DNA of 64,000 bases from Dryomyza anilis (GCA_951804985.1 OX638131.1:1054001-1118000); one strand, 5' to 3'; positions 1 through 12,991 are shown, numbered from the stretch's first letter. Numbers and translations: made by a program. Notes: generated from the sequence alone by a model not told the origin.

Positions 1-30
1 GAATTTTTGTACGTCAGTGCATCTAAGAAT

Positions 31-80
31 TTAGTCGGCGCTGTTTTAGCAAATATAATTGCTGAAACTGCGCCGACTAA
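31..80. repeat. Near-perfect 22-bp inverted repeat (hairpin)
   Basis: The arms at 31-52 and 59-80 pair over 20 of 22 positions around the 6-base loop ATATAA. One of the two other positions is T opposite G (a wobble in RNA) and the other is T opposite T. The outer 11 bases, TTAGTCGGCGC and GCGCCGACTAA, pair perfectly and are GC-rich in very AT-rich surroundings. The inner motif AGCAA-6 bases-TTGCTGA recurs in degenerate form at about 120-137. It could be a transposon tip or a small structured RNA. The loop is short for a microRNA precursor and the function is unknown. Confidence 0.7.
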
Positions 81-1121
81 TTAATTTGTTGCATTGAAGT
101 ATATTTATATTTTCATATTAGCAAACGAAATTGCTGATTTAACAAAGAATAGCAAATGTTTTCATTAAATTAGTGAATTTCATTGCTGGATTGATTATTG
201 AATGAAATTAATATCGGTTGGTATATTTACGTCGATATTTTTTTCTGTGTATTTTCACTTTTATGTTAGCTTTTGTGTTTTTCGTTTGATTTTCGGTTTT
301 TGTGTTTGCTTTTGATATTATGTCTTTAATTTGTTTTGTTTTAGTGTGTTTTTTTCTGTTTTTTTGCTGTTGTTTTTGAATTTGTTTTTATTTATTTATT
401 TATTTTGTGATTTTGCTTCAGGTTATTTGACTTCGTGTATCCGCATAATCTTGCTATTGTGTCTTTCTTTAACTTTTTTGTTTTAAATTGAGTTTTTTTT
501 TATTTTAGTGTGTGTTTTTGTTTCAGTTTTTTTTTTTTACATTGTTTTTTTATTTTTTTGTTTTCATTTTTGGTTAAGTGTTTTTATTTTGATTTTGGTT
601 TTTTGTGTTCGTATTTTTGATTTTGTGTTTTGTTTTATATCTGTTATGGTTTTGCGTTTGTTTTATTTTTATATAAAAACAAAAATGTTGAGTAAAACTA
701 ACAAATTATGTGTCTTACTGAATTTCTAAATTATCCAATTGATTATTTTGAGTGTAGCTCAATAAACTTTACGAAATCATTTACAAAATAGAAACAGCAC
801 TGCAAAAATTAATTCGAAAACAAGAATGTGCTTAAACACACTATAGTCGACACAGTAAAATATTTAGACCATTCATATTAAAAGCATAAATATCTAATAA
901 TCTGTCTTTGCATAATATATATTATGAAATTTAGTATGTACATGACAAATATCTAACAATAAATTCATAAGTAAATTTCTTGACTATCATGCCAAAGGAG
1001 CGAATGTGTAGTTTTTGACATTTGCGTGCTTTTGTATTTTTGAATGTAGTTTTTCCTCAAGCATACTGTGCCAAAATCGTGTCTGGTTCTGTTGGATATT
1101 TCTAGCCACAAAAGACAAGAA
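81..1121. other. Non-coding; T/G-rich low-complexity strand
   Basis: No gene is visible. Positions 230-670 are almost all T and G on the plus strand, with runs such as TTTTTGTGTTTG. The short open frame inside them is only a phenylalanine/valine-rich reading of low complexity. At about 978-1020, TCATGCCAAAGGAGCGAAT resembles the arm of the foldback element that follows and may be an older partial copy. Confidence 0.6.
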
Positions 1122-1535
1122 TTTGAAAAATTGGAAATCTTGTCATGTCAAAAGGGCGAATCTTATCGTTTTTTACCGATAACTTTTTATTGGTACAAGA
1201 TAAAATAGTGGTATGAGGGCATTAATTCTTTGTTTTTAAAGCTCCTATCGATTGGCATCATTATTTAAAAATAATTTTCCAAAAATTTTTCTTGCAAAAA
1301 ACAAAAATTCAAAAAAAATATTTTTAAATAATGTCGCCAATCGATAGATTCTTTAAAAACAAACAATTAATTTCTATCCACTATTATTTTATCTTGTACT
1401 AATATAAAGTTATGGCAAAAAAACGAAAAGATTCGCCTTTTTGGCATGACAAGATTTTCAATTTTTGGAATTTTGCTATTTGCAAGCGATAACGTGGTAC
1501 AAGATAAAGTAGTTATGTAAACGCATTGCAATGAT
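1122..1535. mobile_element. Foldback (long inverted repeat) MITE, copy 1
   Basis: Two arms of about 165 bases (about 1122-1290 and 1300-1471) are inverted copies of each other. Blocks present in both arms, allowing for strand, include CTTGTCATG, GGCGAATCTT, ACAAGATAAAAT, TTTGTTTTTAAAG and CTATCGATTGGC. The right side runs on to about 1535 with a further arm-like piece (GCGATAAC, TACAAGATAAAGTAG). A second copy lies at 34436-34791 and shows the same extension on the other side, so the extension belongs to the element. No coding capacity is present. Such elements are normally mobilised in trans by a related transposase. I do not recognise the family name, and the outer ends are approximate. Confidence 0.8.
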
Positions 1536-4255
1536 CAAATATTCATTAGTATAAGGAAATTTTATATGTTGAATTTATTAACTAAAGATGACTTTATATT
1601 TTGCAGTGTTCTCTTATACTCGATGAGAAAAACACATGCGGAGTATCCGACATAATAAAGAGTCGAGTGTATTTGTTAAGCTGTCGTGTGCGAGTGAATT
1701 TTTTGGCAATTATTTCTGCATTTGGTTTTTATCTCATTTGTTTTCGTCGGGCTTGCTCTGGCAATTCCGTGGCTTTGTCTATGTGGTATACGTGTCTGTC
1801 TGTGTATGTGGCTGTGTGTGTGTCCTTAATTAGGTCCTTGCGAAATTATTGCTTCTGATAGACATCTTGGCGTCCAATGATTTACGTAAACTTTTATCAT
1901 TCGCTGTTTTTCATGCACATGAGTGGTAGGTACTCTGGCAAAAATAAAAACATGCTGTATGCTGACTCGAGACTTCCGGCTGAAACTTGTTTTTGTGCGG
2001 AATTAATTGGAAATTGAATGGCTCTGCTTTGATTGTTCCAGCGCAGTGCAAATAGCACGAATCCCAAAAACGAGTAAAAATAATTGCGACACGAGCGACC
2101 TACTGGCGTCTCGACGGATGTGGATGTACTTCTGGATGCTTCCGGTACAGCAAAGTAATAACATTAGTTTCATTACTTCTTTGACATTTGGTGTGCTCTA
2201 ATTCAAGTCATATCATCTGTCGCATTTATAGTTCACAAATTGACAAAACTCCTATAAAGTGCCCAATTTATATGCATTGACGTTCAAAAGTTTTGCCTTT
2301 TTCCATCCGACGAGTTTTACGCAAAAGAAGCCCAGGTGCAAAAGGGATTCAAACTCGTTTTCCGAGTGAACTGCCTACTGTGCCAATTACTTTGGGTTCG
2401 AAGCACCGCAAGTATTGCGCTTGACAAACTTTTTGTCGTATTAAATACTAATTCTTTGCCGCCACTTCCGGCAAAAGTAATTCGAAAAGTTCTGGCAGCA
2501 CCGGAAGTCGTTGTCTGTCTGATTGAGACATGGGCTCACGTGATCAATGCGCAATGGGAGCAACAAGTCGTTGGGAAACTATTTCAAAGTAAAACTTGGG
2601 CAACTAAATGTTTCCAATTTTGGCTCTAAGCCGACTAAAAGCTACTAAGCCACCCTGCTAAAGTAAAAAAAAAACAAAAAAATACCCAGCCCCTACTTCA
2701 AAGAATATTAAAAACACTTTTGAAAAGCTTTTGCTCATTAAAAAGTCAAAAAGCGTTTCACTATTCGAGCAACAGCAATATCTAGAAAAGGTCCAAATAG
2801 CTTAATTTGACGTTAAGTCCTTGGTGACACAAAACACAAAAACAACAATGCAAAGAATACCCTCATCGGTTGCACAGTAGCAACAAATATCGAAAAAAAG
2901 AGAACCAAGAAAAAAAAGACAAGAAATACAAATCACAAATTTGTGGACTTTTAGACAAACTAAACGAAAAACTTTGTTGATCCTTTTTTTATTTGTTTTG
3001 CGCTTTTTTATTTCTTAGCTCCTTCCTATCCTCCCTGCTTGTTTCGTCATTTGATTTCTTATGCGTAAAACATCAACTTGGCAGGAAAGCAACCCGAAAC
3101 AGATAAAAAGGAATCAAAAAATAACAAAAGAACGATAAATATTCGTTATTCTTATGCGGCGTGGCTGCAGGGGAAGGACGTCGGGTCCTGACTTCGGAAA
3201 TTGATGCCAATTTAAGGAGCACGAGTAGCTCGCAGCACACAACGAGTTTTGTTCTGTTTATGAGCTAACAATTACAAATGTCCTTTGAAGGATACCGCAT
3301 GGAAGTGGATCAAATTCAAATCCATCTCTTGCAAAATACAACAAAACAAAAAAATACCAAACGCAATTTTTTAAAGTACTTTTAATGCATTTAACTTTTT
3401 GTTTTTTGCACGCCTCGCAACATTTCTGGCCTGCAGCCTACTTCAGCAACAACGCCCTCGCAACTAGTTTGCATAACGTTTTTTTATTTTCTGTGGTCGG
3501 GTTTTATTTAAAATGCATTTTGCGTTTATTTGACTCATACTGACCAAGTGGAAAATGTCGGAAATTGTGCAAAATGCGTTCAGAAATTCGCCATTTGCGC
3601 AGCCAACAAAAACGAAAATAAAACAAAGCTCGAAATTATCATTTAAAGTGGCCACAAGCTGCACTCAGTCGCTCGCAATGACTGTGGCGATGACGGGGGG
3701 CGGATGGCTGCAGGTTGGGCAGCGGGATGCGGATGTGCGGCAGGACGCGTGCTGCAACCACGCATGGTTTTGTGGAAATTGTTTAAAAATGTGCAAACAA
3801 AAATATATAAATGTGGCAACTCTCATAATTTGCGCCACTCAGCGGTTGAGTGATGCATATGAATTTCTGCGTGTGGGGGGTGTGGTGTGTGGAAAAGTTT
3901 GCCATATTAATAAAAAGTTATTTTTGCAGTCAAAGCGCATACAAAATAAACCTGAAGCACTAAATGTAGCGCAACTAAATGCTTTGAATATTTCAATATT
4001 TATAATTATTGTGTGGTCATATTTAAATACTCAAAGCATAGCGGTTATTTTAGTTTAAATTTCTAAAGAATTCATTTTTCTGATACAGAAAAGAGAAATT
4101 CATTAATACTTATTATACGACATTCATATAAATATATTCATGCTCAGCAATTATTCAGATCCATCGAACTAGGTTTGTCGAAAATTTTCATTTCATATTG
4201 TATTTCAATTTTTTACAATTTCTTTTTAGGGAAACCTTTTTTTAGTAGGGAGCCC
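1536..4255. other. Unique non-coding sequence
   Basis: No gene or repeat was recognised. Base composition is more balanced in places (1590-2640, 3150-3900). The longest open frame of the window (3555-4058, 167 codons) lies here but has no recognisable domain (see rejected items). Purine-rich AAAAACAAAAAA stretches occur at 2660-2700 and 2880-2940. Confidence 0.5.
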
Positions 4256-5387
4256 TGTCGTAAAGTGGGACATAGGGTAATGTGGGAAATTGCACCTGTT
4301 TTTATACTTAAAAAAATAAAAACAAGGGCTTCAAGTGCTTTATAAAATGAATACCTTCTTATTGAACTACGAGAACTAGGAGTGAAAAAAAATGTTTTTG
4401 AAAGTTTTTTAAGTGCTAATGTTTGGTATCAAAAAGTGAGAATTTTTATCGTTTTTGATGAATTTTGTTCATTTTTTATAAAGGCGTTATGTTTCAAATG
4501 ATAATATATTCTATATCTCTTGAAATACAAATGGGTTCTGTAATTAATTTTCCATTGCTTAAATGGTGCTAAGTTTGGTTCAAATTGCGATTTTTGTGGT
4601 AAAGTGAAGAAAACGTGTTCTGGGGTAAAGTGGGAAACATAAATTAAGCAATGTTTGTTGTAATTTTGCTGAAATTATTGTGTTATATAAATTATTTAAT
4701 TGGTTTTGCCAATAAAAAACTTCAGTCGTGGCCACAAACTAATGAAATACAACATTTTAACTTACTCTGAATTATGAAGAATTCCAGGAAGAAGCCGAGA
4801 AACAGAGAAGCGAACCTTTAACAGGAACAAAAATAATACATCGGTAAATATTCTTCAACTTCATCATAAAAAGATGAATTTTGTAAAATTTATATGTATA
4901 AAATGCAGAAGAAATTAAATTTCAACATATCAGTGAACTGCAATATTTGCAACGGAGGATGTATAATTAAAATGTGAGAACTAGATGACCAGCAATTATA
5001 CCTATCTTCATTGTCACGCAGATTATTCTACCTAGAAATAAATGTGGATTTTTTAATTCGTATTTTATTAATGTAACTTTTGAGATGTTTATGAATTGAA
5101 ATTTTATTTTTATTCTTACTACATTTTTTATACCTTATTTTATTTTATATCCTTAATAGATTTGACTTACTGCCTCTTTTTGTATTTCGAAACGATAAAT
5201 AAATAAATTTCTAAGTTTTAAAAGTCAAGTAACATGAAATCAAAATTTGTGTGACGAAATTTTGAAGTCAAATTTTCGTTTCATCGTTCGTTTCGAAATA
5301 CAGAAAGTGGGTATTAATTATGAAAAATAAAAACTTGTTAAAGAGAGACTAAAATAACATTTGTGAAGTTTCCCACTTTACCCCAAC
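4256..5387. mobile_element. Candidate DNA element with GGGGTAAAGTGGGAAA repeats
   Basis: The left edge carries GTAAAGTGGGACA (about 4260) followed at 4274 by GGGTAATGTGGGAAAT. Further direct copies are GTGGTAAAGTGAAG (about 4596) and GGGGTAAAGTGGGAAA (4622-4637). The right edge carries the inverse, TTTCCCACTTTACCCC, at about 5369-5384. This gives terminal inverted repeats plus subterminal direct repeats in an 1.1 kb AT-rich block with no open frame, as expected of a non-autonomous DNA transposon. It contains the smaller inverted-repeat element 5170-5311. Boundaries are inferred from the motif alone. Confidence 0.5.
5170..5311. mobile_element. 142-bp hairpin MITE with TA flanks, nested
   Basis: The inverted arms share TGTATTTCGAAACGA near the left end (about 5180-5194) and TCGTTTCGAAATACA near the right end (about 5288-5302). 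Both ends are flanked by TA (5168-5169 and 5312-5313), the usual target duplication of Tc1/mariner-type elements. The interior sequence TGTGACGAAATTTT recurs at 16438-16451, followed there by CGTTTCGAAATACAG. It lies inside the larger element 4256-5387 and is therefore probably the younger insertion. Confidence 0.6.
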
Positions 5388-5529
5388 ATTTTTCAACAAG
5401 TCGAAATTGGGCTGTTTTGAAAAATCGCTCAAAAATCATTTAAAATCGGAGATCAGAAACAACTATTCACCCTTGGAAATTGGTTTTTCACTGAGAGATA
5501 TTATTTTTAATCAATATCAATTTCTTTGT

Positions 5530-6260
5530 TTTAGAGATTTTTTTATTTAAAAAAATAAAATCCTTTAAGTGAGTTTTTATTTCAAAAGTAAATGGTCTTT
5601 TGTTGGGAGTTAATGAAAACCTTTATTTTAAAGGTCATTGGTTAGTGGTTGTTAGTAGACGTAAAATGCAATTGATCACGTTTAGAGGGAATTTTCTGTT
5701 TGTTGCAGAAATTGATTGGAGTAACATTAAAATATGTTGTTGGAAAATATTGATTACGAACATTGCGTTGTTAATATCATCCAACATTTTTTTTACTTTT
5801 TTTTTCCAAATTTTTCGAATATTGTTGTTTTTGTCGAATGGGATTTTTTTTGAAAATGGTGATTTTGAATATTGCGTTGTTTCTGTCGTCCAAAAAATTG
5901 TTTAACAGTATTTTTTCTTTCCAAATTTTCGAACATTGTTATTTTTGTCGATTATTTTTTTTTTTTTTGTAAAATGGTAATTTCGAATCTTGCGTTGTTT
6001 TTGTCGTCCAAACACTTTTTTTTATAAATTTTTCGAAAAATGTTGTTTTTGGCGATTTTTTGTGATTTTTGTTGTTTTCGTCGTCCAATTTTTTTTTTAA
6101 TATTCGAACATTCGACAAAAACTAATAGTATTTTTTTTGAAAATATTGATTTTGATCATTGCGTTGTCGTCCAAAAATTTATTGACATTTTTATTTTAGA
6201 AATTTTCGAACATTTTTTTTCTTTTTTTTTTAAAAAATGCGTTTTTTTGGCGTTACCGAA
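5530..6260 (+). repeat. T-rich satellite-bearing repeat, array 1
   Basis: A leader of about 200 bases (containing AAAACCTTTATTT and TTGGTTAGTGGTT) is followed from about 5745 by degenerate units of roughly 100 bases. Each unit contains ATTGCGTTGTTTTTGTCGTC, TTCGAAATTTTCGAACATTG and GAAAATGGTGATTTCGA, or variants of them. The same leader plus units occur inverted at 27880-29175, which shows that leader and satellite travel together as one dispersed repeat. Open frames here are only readings of the T-rich units. Confidence 0.75.
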
Positions 6261-9200
6261 AAGTCTTTTAAATTAATTGTATGTGTAACCATTTTTAGTT
6301 ATAATGGCTGAATTGTGGTTTCTTGGGTTTTTAACAATTTGAACAGTGATTAAAATACTTAAAGATCCATATATCGGTAACCCTTATTGTTCATTCACAT
6401 AGCGATCTTTTTCTATTTACATCAACTGTGGATATTATCTTTTTATTATTTATATAAGATACATATGAAACTCAATAGACCTTATCTACGTCTGGAATGG
6501 TAGGGTAAGTATTTTTCGTACTTTTCACAAACTATGATATATCAATTTGTTTATTTATGCGATTGGCTCGAAAGTTCATTCCTCCTCTCTCTTGTAACAA
6601 CTTGATTAAGTTTTTACATGAAAATCATCATGATCCATTCTCGATCATTGTCTTAGTACAATTTATACTAAAGCTGGTGCCAAATAATTAGACATCGTCC
6701 GATTTGTGAACGGTTTTGTGGTAATTCAGGGAGACATGGTCATGGCGAAATCATATTGGTCATTTTATATTGTCATGTAGGGTTGAAGTAGGTTGAAGGA
6801 AAGCAAAAATCGAATGATCTTATTCAGGGCCAAATTAAAATTCCACTAGCGACGTTTACAACGACGATATCTTCATAGCAGAAACACAAATTACAAGAAC
6901 AGACTTATATATTTCGAAGCAGGTATTGGAATTGTATTGAATTTATATTTCAAATATCATCTAATTGATTTGTTTTCAAAAGCACAGTCTGTCTAAACTG
7001 AAATTTAAACAGTTTAGTACATTTTATAGTAAACTGAATTTTAATGATAAAGCTAATTATAGTAACAATTCAAATAATAATTCCTAATTATTAAAATTAC
7101 ATTTAATCACTATCATCAATTCTATAAAATAAACCAAAAAATAATAAAAGAAACTCAGTTGTTCAAAACAAATAAATTATATTTTGTCTTTAATTTTTTA
7201 ATTACTTTTTCAATCTTAATTGTCGCAATATTGATCAATTTATGTATATATTTTCATTTTACAGTACGAGTGCGCAATTTGAATTGAATTTAATATGATT
7301 TTTACAATTTTATTGGTTCGCATACGCCTTCATTAAGGCTGCTTTATTCTGTTGATCATTAATTTCAGTTCGCAAATAAATTAAAAATTAATTTTTGAAT
7401 ATTGAAAATAATAGAGTGGTGGCGGTGTGTGCAGCAGCAGACAGCAACAGCTCAGTTAAAATAAAGTGTGTTTAATTAAATTTTCAGGCACATATTAAGT
7501 GGAAAACCAACGCTCTGCAGTAATTGACGATTTTATTACTTTTTTACAGGTCACAGAAATTAGTGCTCAATTCATATTTTTCGTAATACAAACAAAGACA
7601 AAAAGAAAATTTTCATATGATGTATGTTTTTTTTGCAAATTACCATTTACAATTTATTAAATATTTCAAATTTACGTAAATAAAATTGCCCGCATTTACC
7701 TTTAAATACTTAAAATTTGTATGAGATTTGATTGATAAATACTACTCGATTGATTTATAAAATAAAAATTTTTGGAATATCTTTTTGGAAAAGAAATATG
7801 GTTCGAACATTAATATTCTTTTATTAGGCAGACACACTTATTATAAATTCCATAAATTTCAAAGCTTTACACATTTCTAGAAATGACTCTAGCCAATTAT
7901 CCCATAAATGACGAATATTTTGTCGCATTGCCCTAAGGACAGCAACACAAATTATATGCCATAAATCTCACATATTTATTTTAGCAGAGCAATTAATTTG
8001 TTCTAACAAAATTTATTCATTTCGATAGCAAAATTTTATCGTCACCAAACACGCCCCTGGTTGCCTGCCACGCACGACTCACATTTCGAAAATCAATTTA
8101 TTTATTTATTATTAATAAGCGTTTGTATTGTTTTATTTCATTATTTGTCATTGTTGGCATTTTGCGTCGTCGCTCGGCTCGTGTCAAATTGCAATTAGGT
8201 GGCAATCCCAAAAATGTGACGTGGTGCGACATGGAATGACGCGGCGGCGCATTGGGAAAAGGATTGACTGCCAGTTAGTTCGGAGGCAGGTGTCGATAGC
8301 AATCAGCAGCGGCGCCAACTACAATGTTTCCAATATCCATTTACGAGCCACACAGACACACACCGAGTCACAGACAGAGGAACCGAACGGAGCATTGTTC
8401 GAAAACAAAGGCATGACAAAGGTTCTTTTCGGTTTTATGTGACATCAAAAGTAGTAAATTATGAAGCACTTTGATCGGGTGTCTGATTGCGTTGGCGGGC
8501 TATGAATTGCATAAATGTAAGCAATTCTATTGGTAATTTAGTATTTTTACTACTGGCGGTATTCTATTTATGGAACTGTGTAACAAAGGAACTATGTAAC
8601 AAAGTAAAAACGGTCTCAAACAAGTTGTGGTGCTCAAATCTAAAACGAAATGAATAACTGGACAATTTTACTATTTCTTACAATAATATTCAAATAAAAA
8701 TCGAATTTAATACTATTTTTTCGTTGGAACACCTTTAAAAAGGCTCTAAACTTTCAAGCATATCCAGATATTTTTTTTAGTTATTTACGTAGTTCAAGTA
8801 TATTAAAAAAATATGCAATACTTTTTTTTTATTTTAAAATTAGTGAAATGCTTTATTCTTATGAATACTACCAGATATTATTGAATAATTCAAGTGCTCA
8901 AAACTAGACATCTTAAACAATTTTCAATACATTTACTTTCTTTCAAAACATTTACTGTTGCCAACTCTATGCTTGAAAATCAAATGAGTGTGTTGCTCAC
9001 AACAACAAAGCACAAGTAGTGTCAAAATAAAATACAAACAAGACGTAGTTGTAGTGAAAACGTCTTTAATGCATGTGCAATAAAAATTCAAATACTGAAA
9101 TGAACTGCTTATCACATTGAGTACTCAGTGCATTTTACATTTTTTTTCTTAGTCTAAAGAATTTACATTAATATTAAAATGTAGAAAAAGAATCAAAAGC

Positions 9201-9697
9201 TATAAGAAAATCATATAATATTTTATATTAAGTTGTTTATTTATCAAACAACATGTTTGTTTAAATATTTTTTTTTGAAAAATAAACATTTTTTGTTGGA
9301 TATATTGCTTTTGGAGCAATGCGTTGTATTTGTCGTACAATATTTTTTATAAACACATAAATACCGACAATAACAGTACTGTTGTCGAGAGGCAGATTTG
9401 TTGTTGTTTTAAATGTTCGTCTTCTCACTCGTTATACCTTGCACACACTCGCTGCACTCACTGTATTCGTTGCATGTTCAGCAACAGTAGTAGCTTTTGT
9501 TTTTGTCTTTCACAACATTGAATGTATTGAAAAATAATGTCTTGACACTAATTGACACCAATTAAACAATTACTGCAGTGAAGTGTAGTCGCTGGGGAGA
9601 CTTCACTATAATACTGTCGACTGTCATTGCAAAATGCACTCAATACTGTAGAGTGCAGTAGTGCATATTTTGCAGAAGGAGCTTCAAAAACATTTGT
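6261..9697. other. Unique non-coding sequence
   Basis: I see no gene or recognisable repeat. Most of it is very AT-rich. A patch at about 8040-8460 is richer in GC and more complex (CACACAGACACACACC, GCGGCGGCGC-like) and resembles ordinary single-copy fly DNA. A (CAG)/(CAACAG) cluster lies near 7425-7455. Confidence 0.5.
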
Positions 9698-10618
9698 GCC
9701 CAACCAAACCAAACTAATTCTCCGCTACAACAACTTTTCTCATATACAATTCTTTCTCAGACTCTGAATCCCCTTAGAATTCTTCCCAGTAGAATTCATT
9801 CCTGTAGAATTCTTCCTCGTAGAGTTTTTCCCAGTAGAAGTTTTAGTGTGGTTAGTTTTAGTGTGGTGAGTTTTAGTGTGGTGAGTTTTAGTGTGGTGAA
9901 TTTTAGTGTGGTGAGTTTAAGTGTAGTGAATTTTATTGTTGTGTGTTTTAGTGTGTTCAATTTAAGTGTGATGAATTTTAGTGTGGTCAGTTTAAGTGGG
10001 TGAGTTTTAGTGTTGTGAATTTTAGTGTGGTGAATTCTAGTGTTGTGAATTTTAGTTTGGTGAATTTTGGTGTGGTGAGTTTCAATGTGGTGAGTTTTAG
10101 TGTGGTGAGTTTAAGTGTGGTGAATTTGAGTGTGGTGAATTTTAGTGTGGTGAATTTGACTGTGGTGAATTTTAGTGTGGTGAGTTTTAGTGTGGTGAAC
10201 TTAAGTGTGGTGAATTTTATTGTGGTTGATTTTGTTTTTGTTTTCTATCCATTTTTTATTTTTCTGTTGTTTTTGAGTTATTGCTTAAGTTTTGTGCTTT
10301 TACTTTTGTTTTTGTGTTTGATTTTTGATTTGTTTTTGAGTTTTTGATTTTTTTTTTTTGTATTTGAGTTTTTTGTTTCATCTTCTTAACTTGTGTAGGT
10401 GCCGAGTTATGTCGTTTTATAAGTTTAGGTTGTATGGGAAGTGCCACGCCCTTTTGTCCAATCCCGCCCATATATAGCCTATGACACCCTCCAGACTTAA
10501 TAGTATCCTGGTGCAAAATTTCAGTTAAATCGGTTCAGTGGTTTAGACGTGATGCTGGAACAAACAGACAGACAGACAAACAGACTGACAGACGGACGAA
10601 GAGTTTTATATATATAGA
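9698..10618 (-). mobile_element. Non-autonomous Helitron, 3'-truncated copy
   Basis: Read on the minus strand it begins A|TCTATATATATAAAACTC at 10618. A (GTCT)n tract, a conserved block with GCATCACGTCTAAACC and GTCATAGGCTATATATGGG, a 15-bp minisatellite (9838-10230), and TTCTAC-rich sequence follow in that order. It matches the complete copies at 52627-53482 and 53935-54769 block for block. Similarity stops around 9698, so the 3' hairpin and CTAG end are missing. No Rep/helicase coding region is present. The 86-codon frame in the conserved block also appears in another copy only because the DNA is homologous. Confidence 0.8.
9838..10230 (-). repeat. 15-bp minisatellite inside Helitron
   Basis: About 26 units of AGTGTGGTGAATTTT (plus strand) occur, with variants such as GAGTTTT for GAATTTT. 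The same 15-bp unit, as ACTCACCACACTAAA, occupies the same place in every Helitron copy of the window (52920-53215, 54220-54500, 57280-57444, 58078-58270). It is therefore a constituent of the element with copy-specific unit number. Confidence 0.85.
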
Positions 10619-10619
10619 T

Positions 10620-10840
10620 AAACAAATTTTATTTGCTCAGAAAATTTTATTTTTTGACAAAAAATATAAAGAACACGAAATTAACTTTTCAAATACTTTG
10701 ACTTTTATATCTAAAGTTTATAATTATTATATCGAATTTAAAAATTATCGTCAAATGGTTTGTAGGGTAATTATAAAGTTTTTTTTTTCAAGGTTTGGTT
10801 ATAAATAAATTACATTTTCCAATCAGGGACCAAATAGTAT
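10620..10840. repeat. AT-rich dispersed repeat beside Helitron
   Basis: Blocks such as ATTTTATTTGCTCAGAAA, ATTATCGTCAA and AAATGGTTTGTAGGG occur in the same order at about 49522-49900 (ATTTTATTTGTTCAGAAA, ATTATCGTCAA, AAATGGTTTGCAGGG). This looks like an old repeat that the Helitron landed beside or in. Similarity is patchy and the sequence is AT-rich, so the relation is tentative. Confidence 0.35.
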
Positions 10841-12991
10841 ACTTAATAATATTAAATTTATTTCTTGTACATATATCGAAATGTTTGATGTGATACACAG
10901 AAAAAAAAAAACAGCAACCATTAATAATTGTGTACCATTAACTGGTCTAGCAACAAGATCTAATGTATTTAGCAAACACATTCGCAAAAATGTGATTTGC
11001 TTCCAAAAATATTCGAATTAAGGATTTTGCATAAATAGAAAACTACTTAATTGGTATGGTCGACGTGTAAAATATTTTTATTATCTACACATTCTTTATA
11101 ATTTTCATTCAATTAATTAAAAAAGAATGTTATAAATTCTTGTGAAAGTACATAACATATACTTTTCTGATGATGAAGTTCGAAGCATAATTAAATATTG
11201 ACCATTGCCATTTTTGACGACAGACTTAGAGGATGATTAAGCTCTATAAGTGTATATCTTGGCATATATCAAATGGGAATAATATACGCGAAAGCAAACG
11301 CCCAAACAAAAATTCCATCGTTTGTTTGTTTGCCGACGTTCATTTGCTGCACACTTGCATCGTGACGCTGCGTCGTTTGCTCAGCAATGGCGATTGTTAA
11401 TGCAATTAATTCAATATTCATTCCAGCAAATTATTTAATTGTATTGATGTAACTTTTTGTTTTTTTTTTCTGTTAATTAATTAGTTTATATGATTAAATA
11501 TTTAATCAATTCAATTAAAGTTCGTATTGGCGATGAATCATATTTACGATGCCATATTTACACATATATTTTTTTTCTTTGTATTGAGTATTTACATTCA
11601 GAACCAGAGAATTAAATACAAACAATAACATTTGAGATTTTGGTTTGGAAATTCTCTCTTGGTTTCGGGTTCAGATTAAAATTCTGTAATATAAATGTTT
11701 CGGTTTATCGATTCAAAATTACGGCAAGAGTTTTGATATAAGTTTTTGAAAATATGGAGTGTATATGTCTTTAATATGTTAATGTCTACACACAAAATTA
11801 AAAATACACTGAATAATCGCTATGGATAATTTCTGAAATCAATAAGTATTCTATTGCTCGTTTTGAAAGATTTTTATTGAGTGAATGCCTTTGAATATTG
11901 TGTACAACTTTAATAAATATTATCCGAGGAATTTTTACTATTTAAAGAAAAATATTCGTCGTCTCGTTTCTCTGTATTTTTGTCTACATAAATGATGTTC
12001 TTTAGTCTTTCATCATATGTCTTGAATTATTTTTTTTTAATTCTACTAACGATTTCCAAGAAAAGCGCGCATATTTTATCTATATTTATTTATATTACTG
12101 GCACTTCAAAGCTTTCTGTGGTACAAGGCAAAACATCGAACTCTTGTGTCCTCCAACACCAAGGCAACCTATTACGGAGCCATAACTCTGAGAAGCGTAA
12201 GCGTATTACATATCATTAGAAACTGTGTAGAGCATATTTAAAAAATGTTTCTTTTTTACTGTATACAAAAAAATTAAGCTGCATTATAAACTGCACACCC
12301 TGTCCCCCGCAGCGCACATCAACTGCTAATGATGTTAAATGTGATGTTGGTGATGCTGTTGTTGTGGTTTATGGTGTCTGCATTTATGGCTTAAATAAAT
12401 TTCCATTTTCATACCTCAACGCGTAAAACAGCGAAAACGCATTTTTATTTGTTTTTCTTTGGCCACGCCTGTGGTTATTGCTACCCGGAGGTTTCTACTC
12501 CTCTTCCTCCTCCACCTCCGCTGAGGCACTTTTTACGATGACGAGATCGCTGGCTGCCTGCGAGAAAATTACCCACGGCAAAAAGTTAATTAGAAATTAT
12601 ATGCGCCGAGGTGCAAAAACAGAAACAAAAACAACCATAAAAAAATAACAAAAACACACAAACAAATCCAAAAGAATAATGAATTTTATTACATGTAACG
12701 GTGAGTTACACGGGCTCTGGCTCGCACACCGACGCACAGCCAACAACCGACACCCGACACCCGACACAATAACGCACGGCACCCGCTGAAATACGAACTG
12801 CGACATTAGTGCTCACTGGAACAATGCAATGACAGCGCGAGCGCCTAAGTAACGAATCGTGTTTTTTTAGACTCATTCAGCGCAAATCCCTCTAAGCCAT
12901 CAGTAGGATGGCTTAGGAAAAACAGGGTCAATCGAAACTAATCGCTGAATTCGAATTCGAAACACCCTATTTAACAAATTCTATATGAAAC
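10841..12991. other. Unique non-coding sequence
   Basis: No gene was recognised. The stretch 12300-12850 is more GC-balanced and includes ACCCGACACCCGACAC-type short repeats near 12745. A short CCTCTTCCTCCTCCACC pyrimidine run lies near 12500. Frames here are short and lack domains. Confidence 0.5.

Noticed and set aside
3555..4058. 167-codon plus-strand ORF, the longest in the window, with an AAAATG start context
   Set aside because: No recognisable domain, no coding-like composition and a hydrophobic C-terminus made of AT-rich sequence. In 64 kb a frame of this length can occur by chance. Transcript evidence or conservation would be needed to call it.
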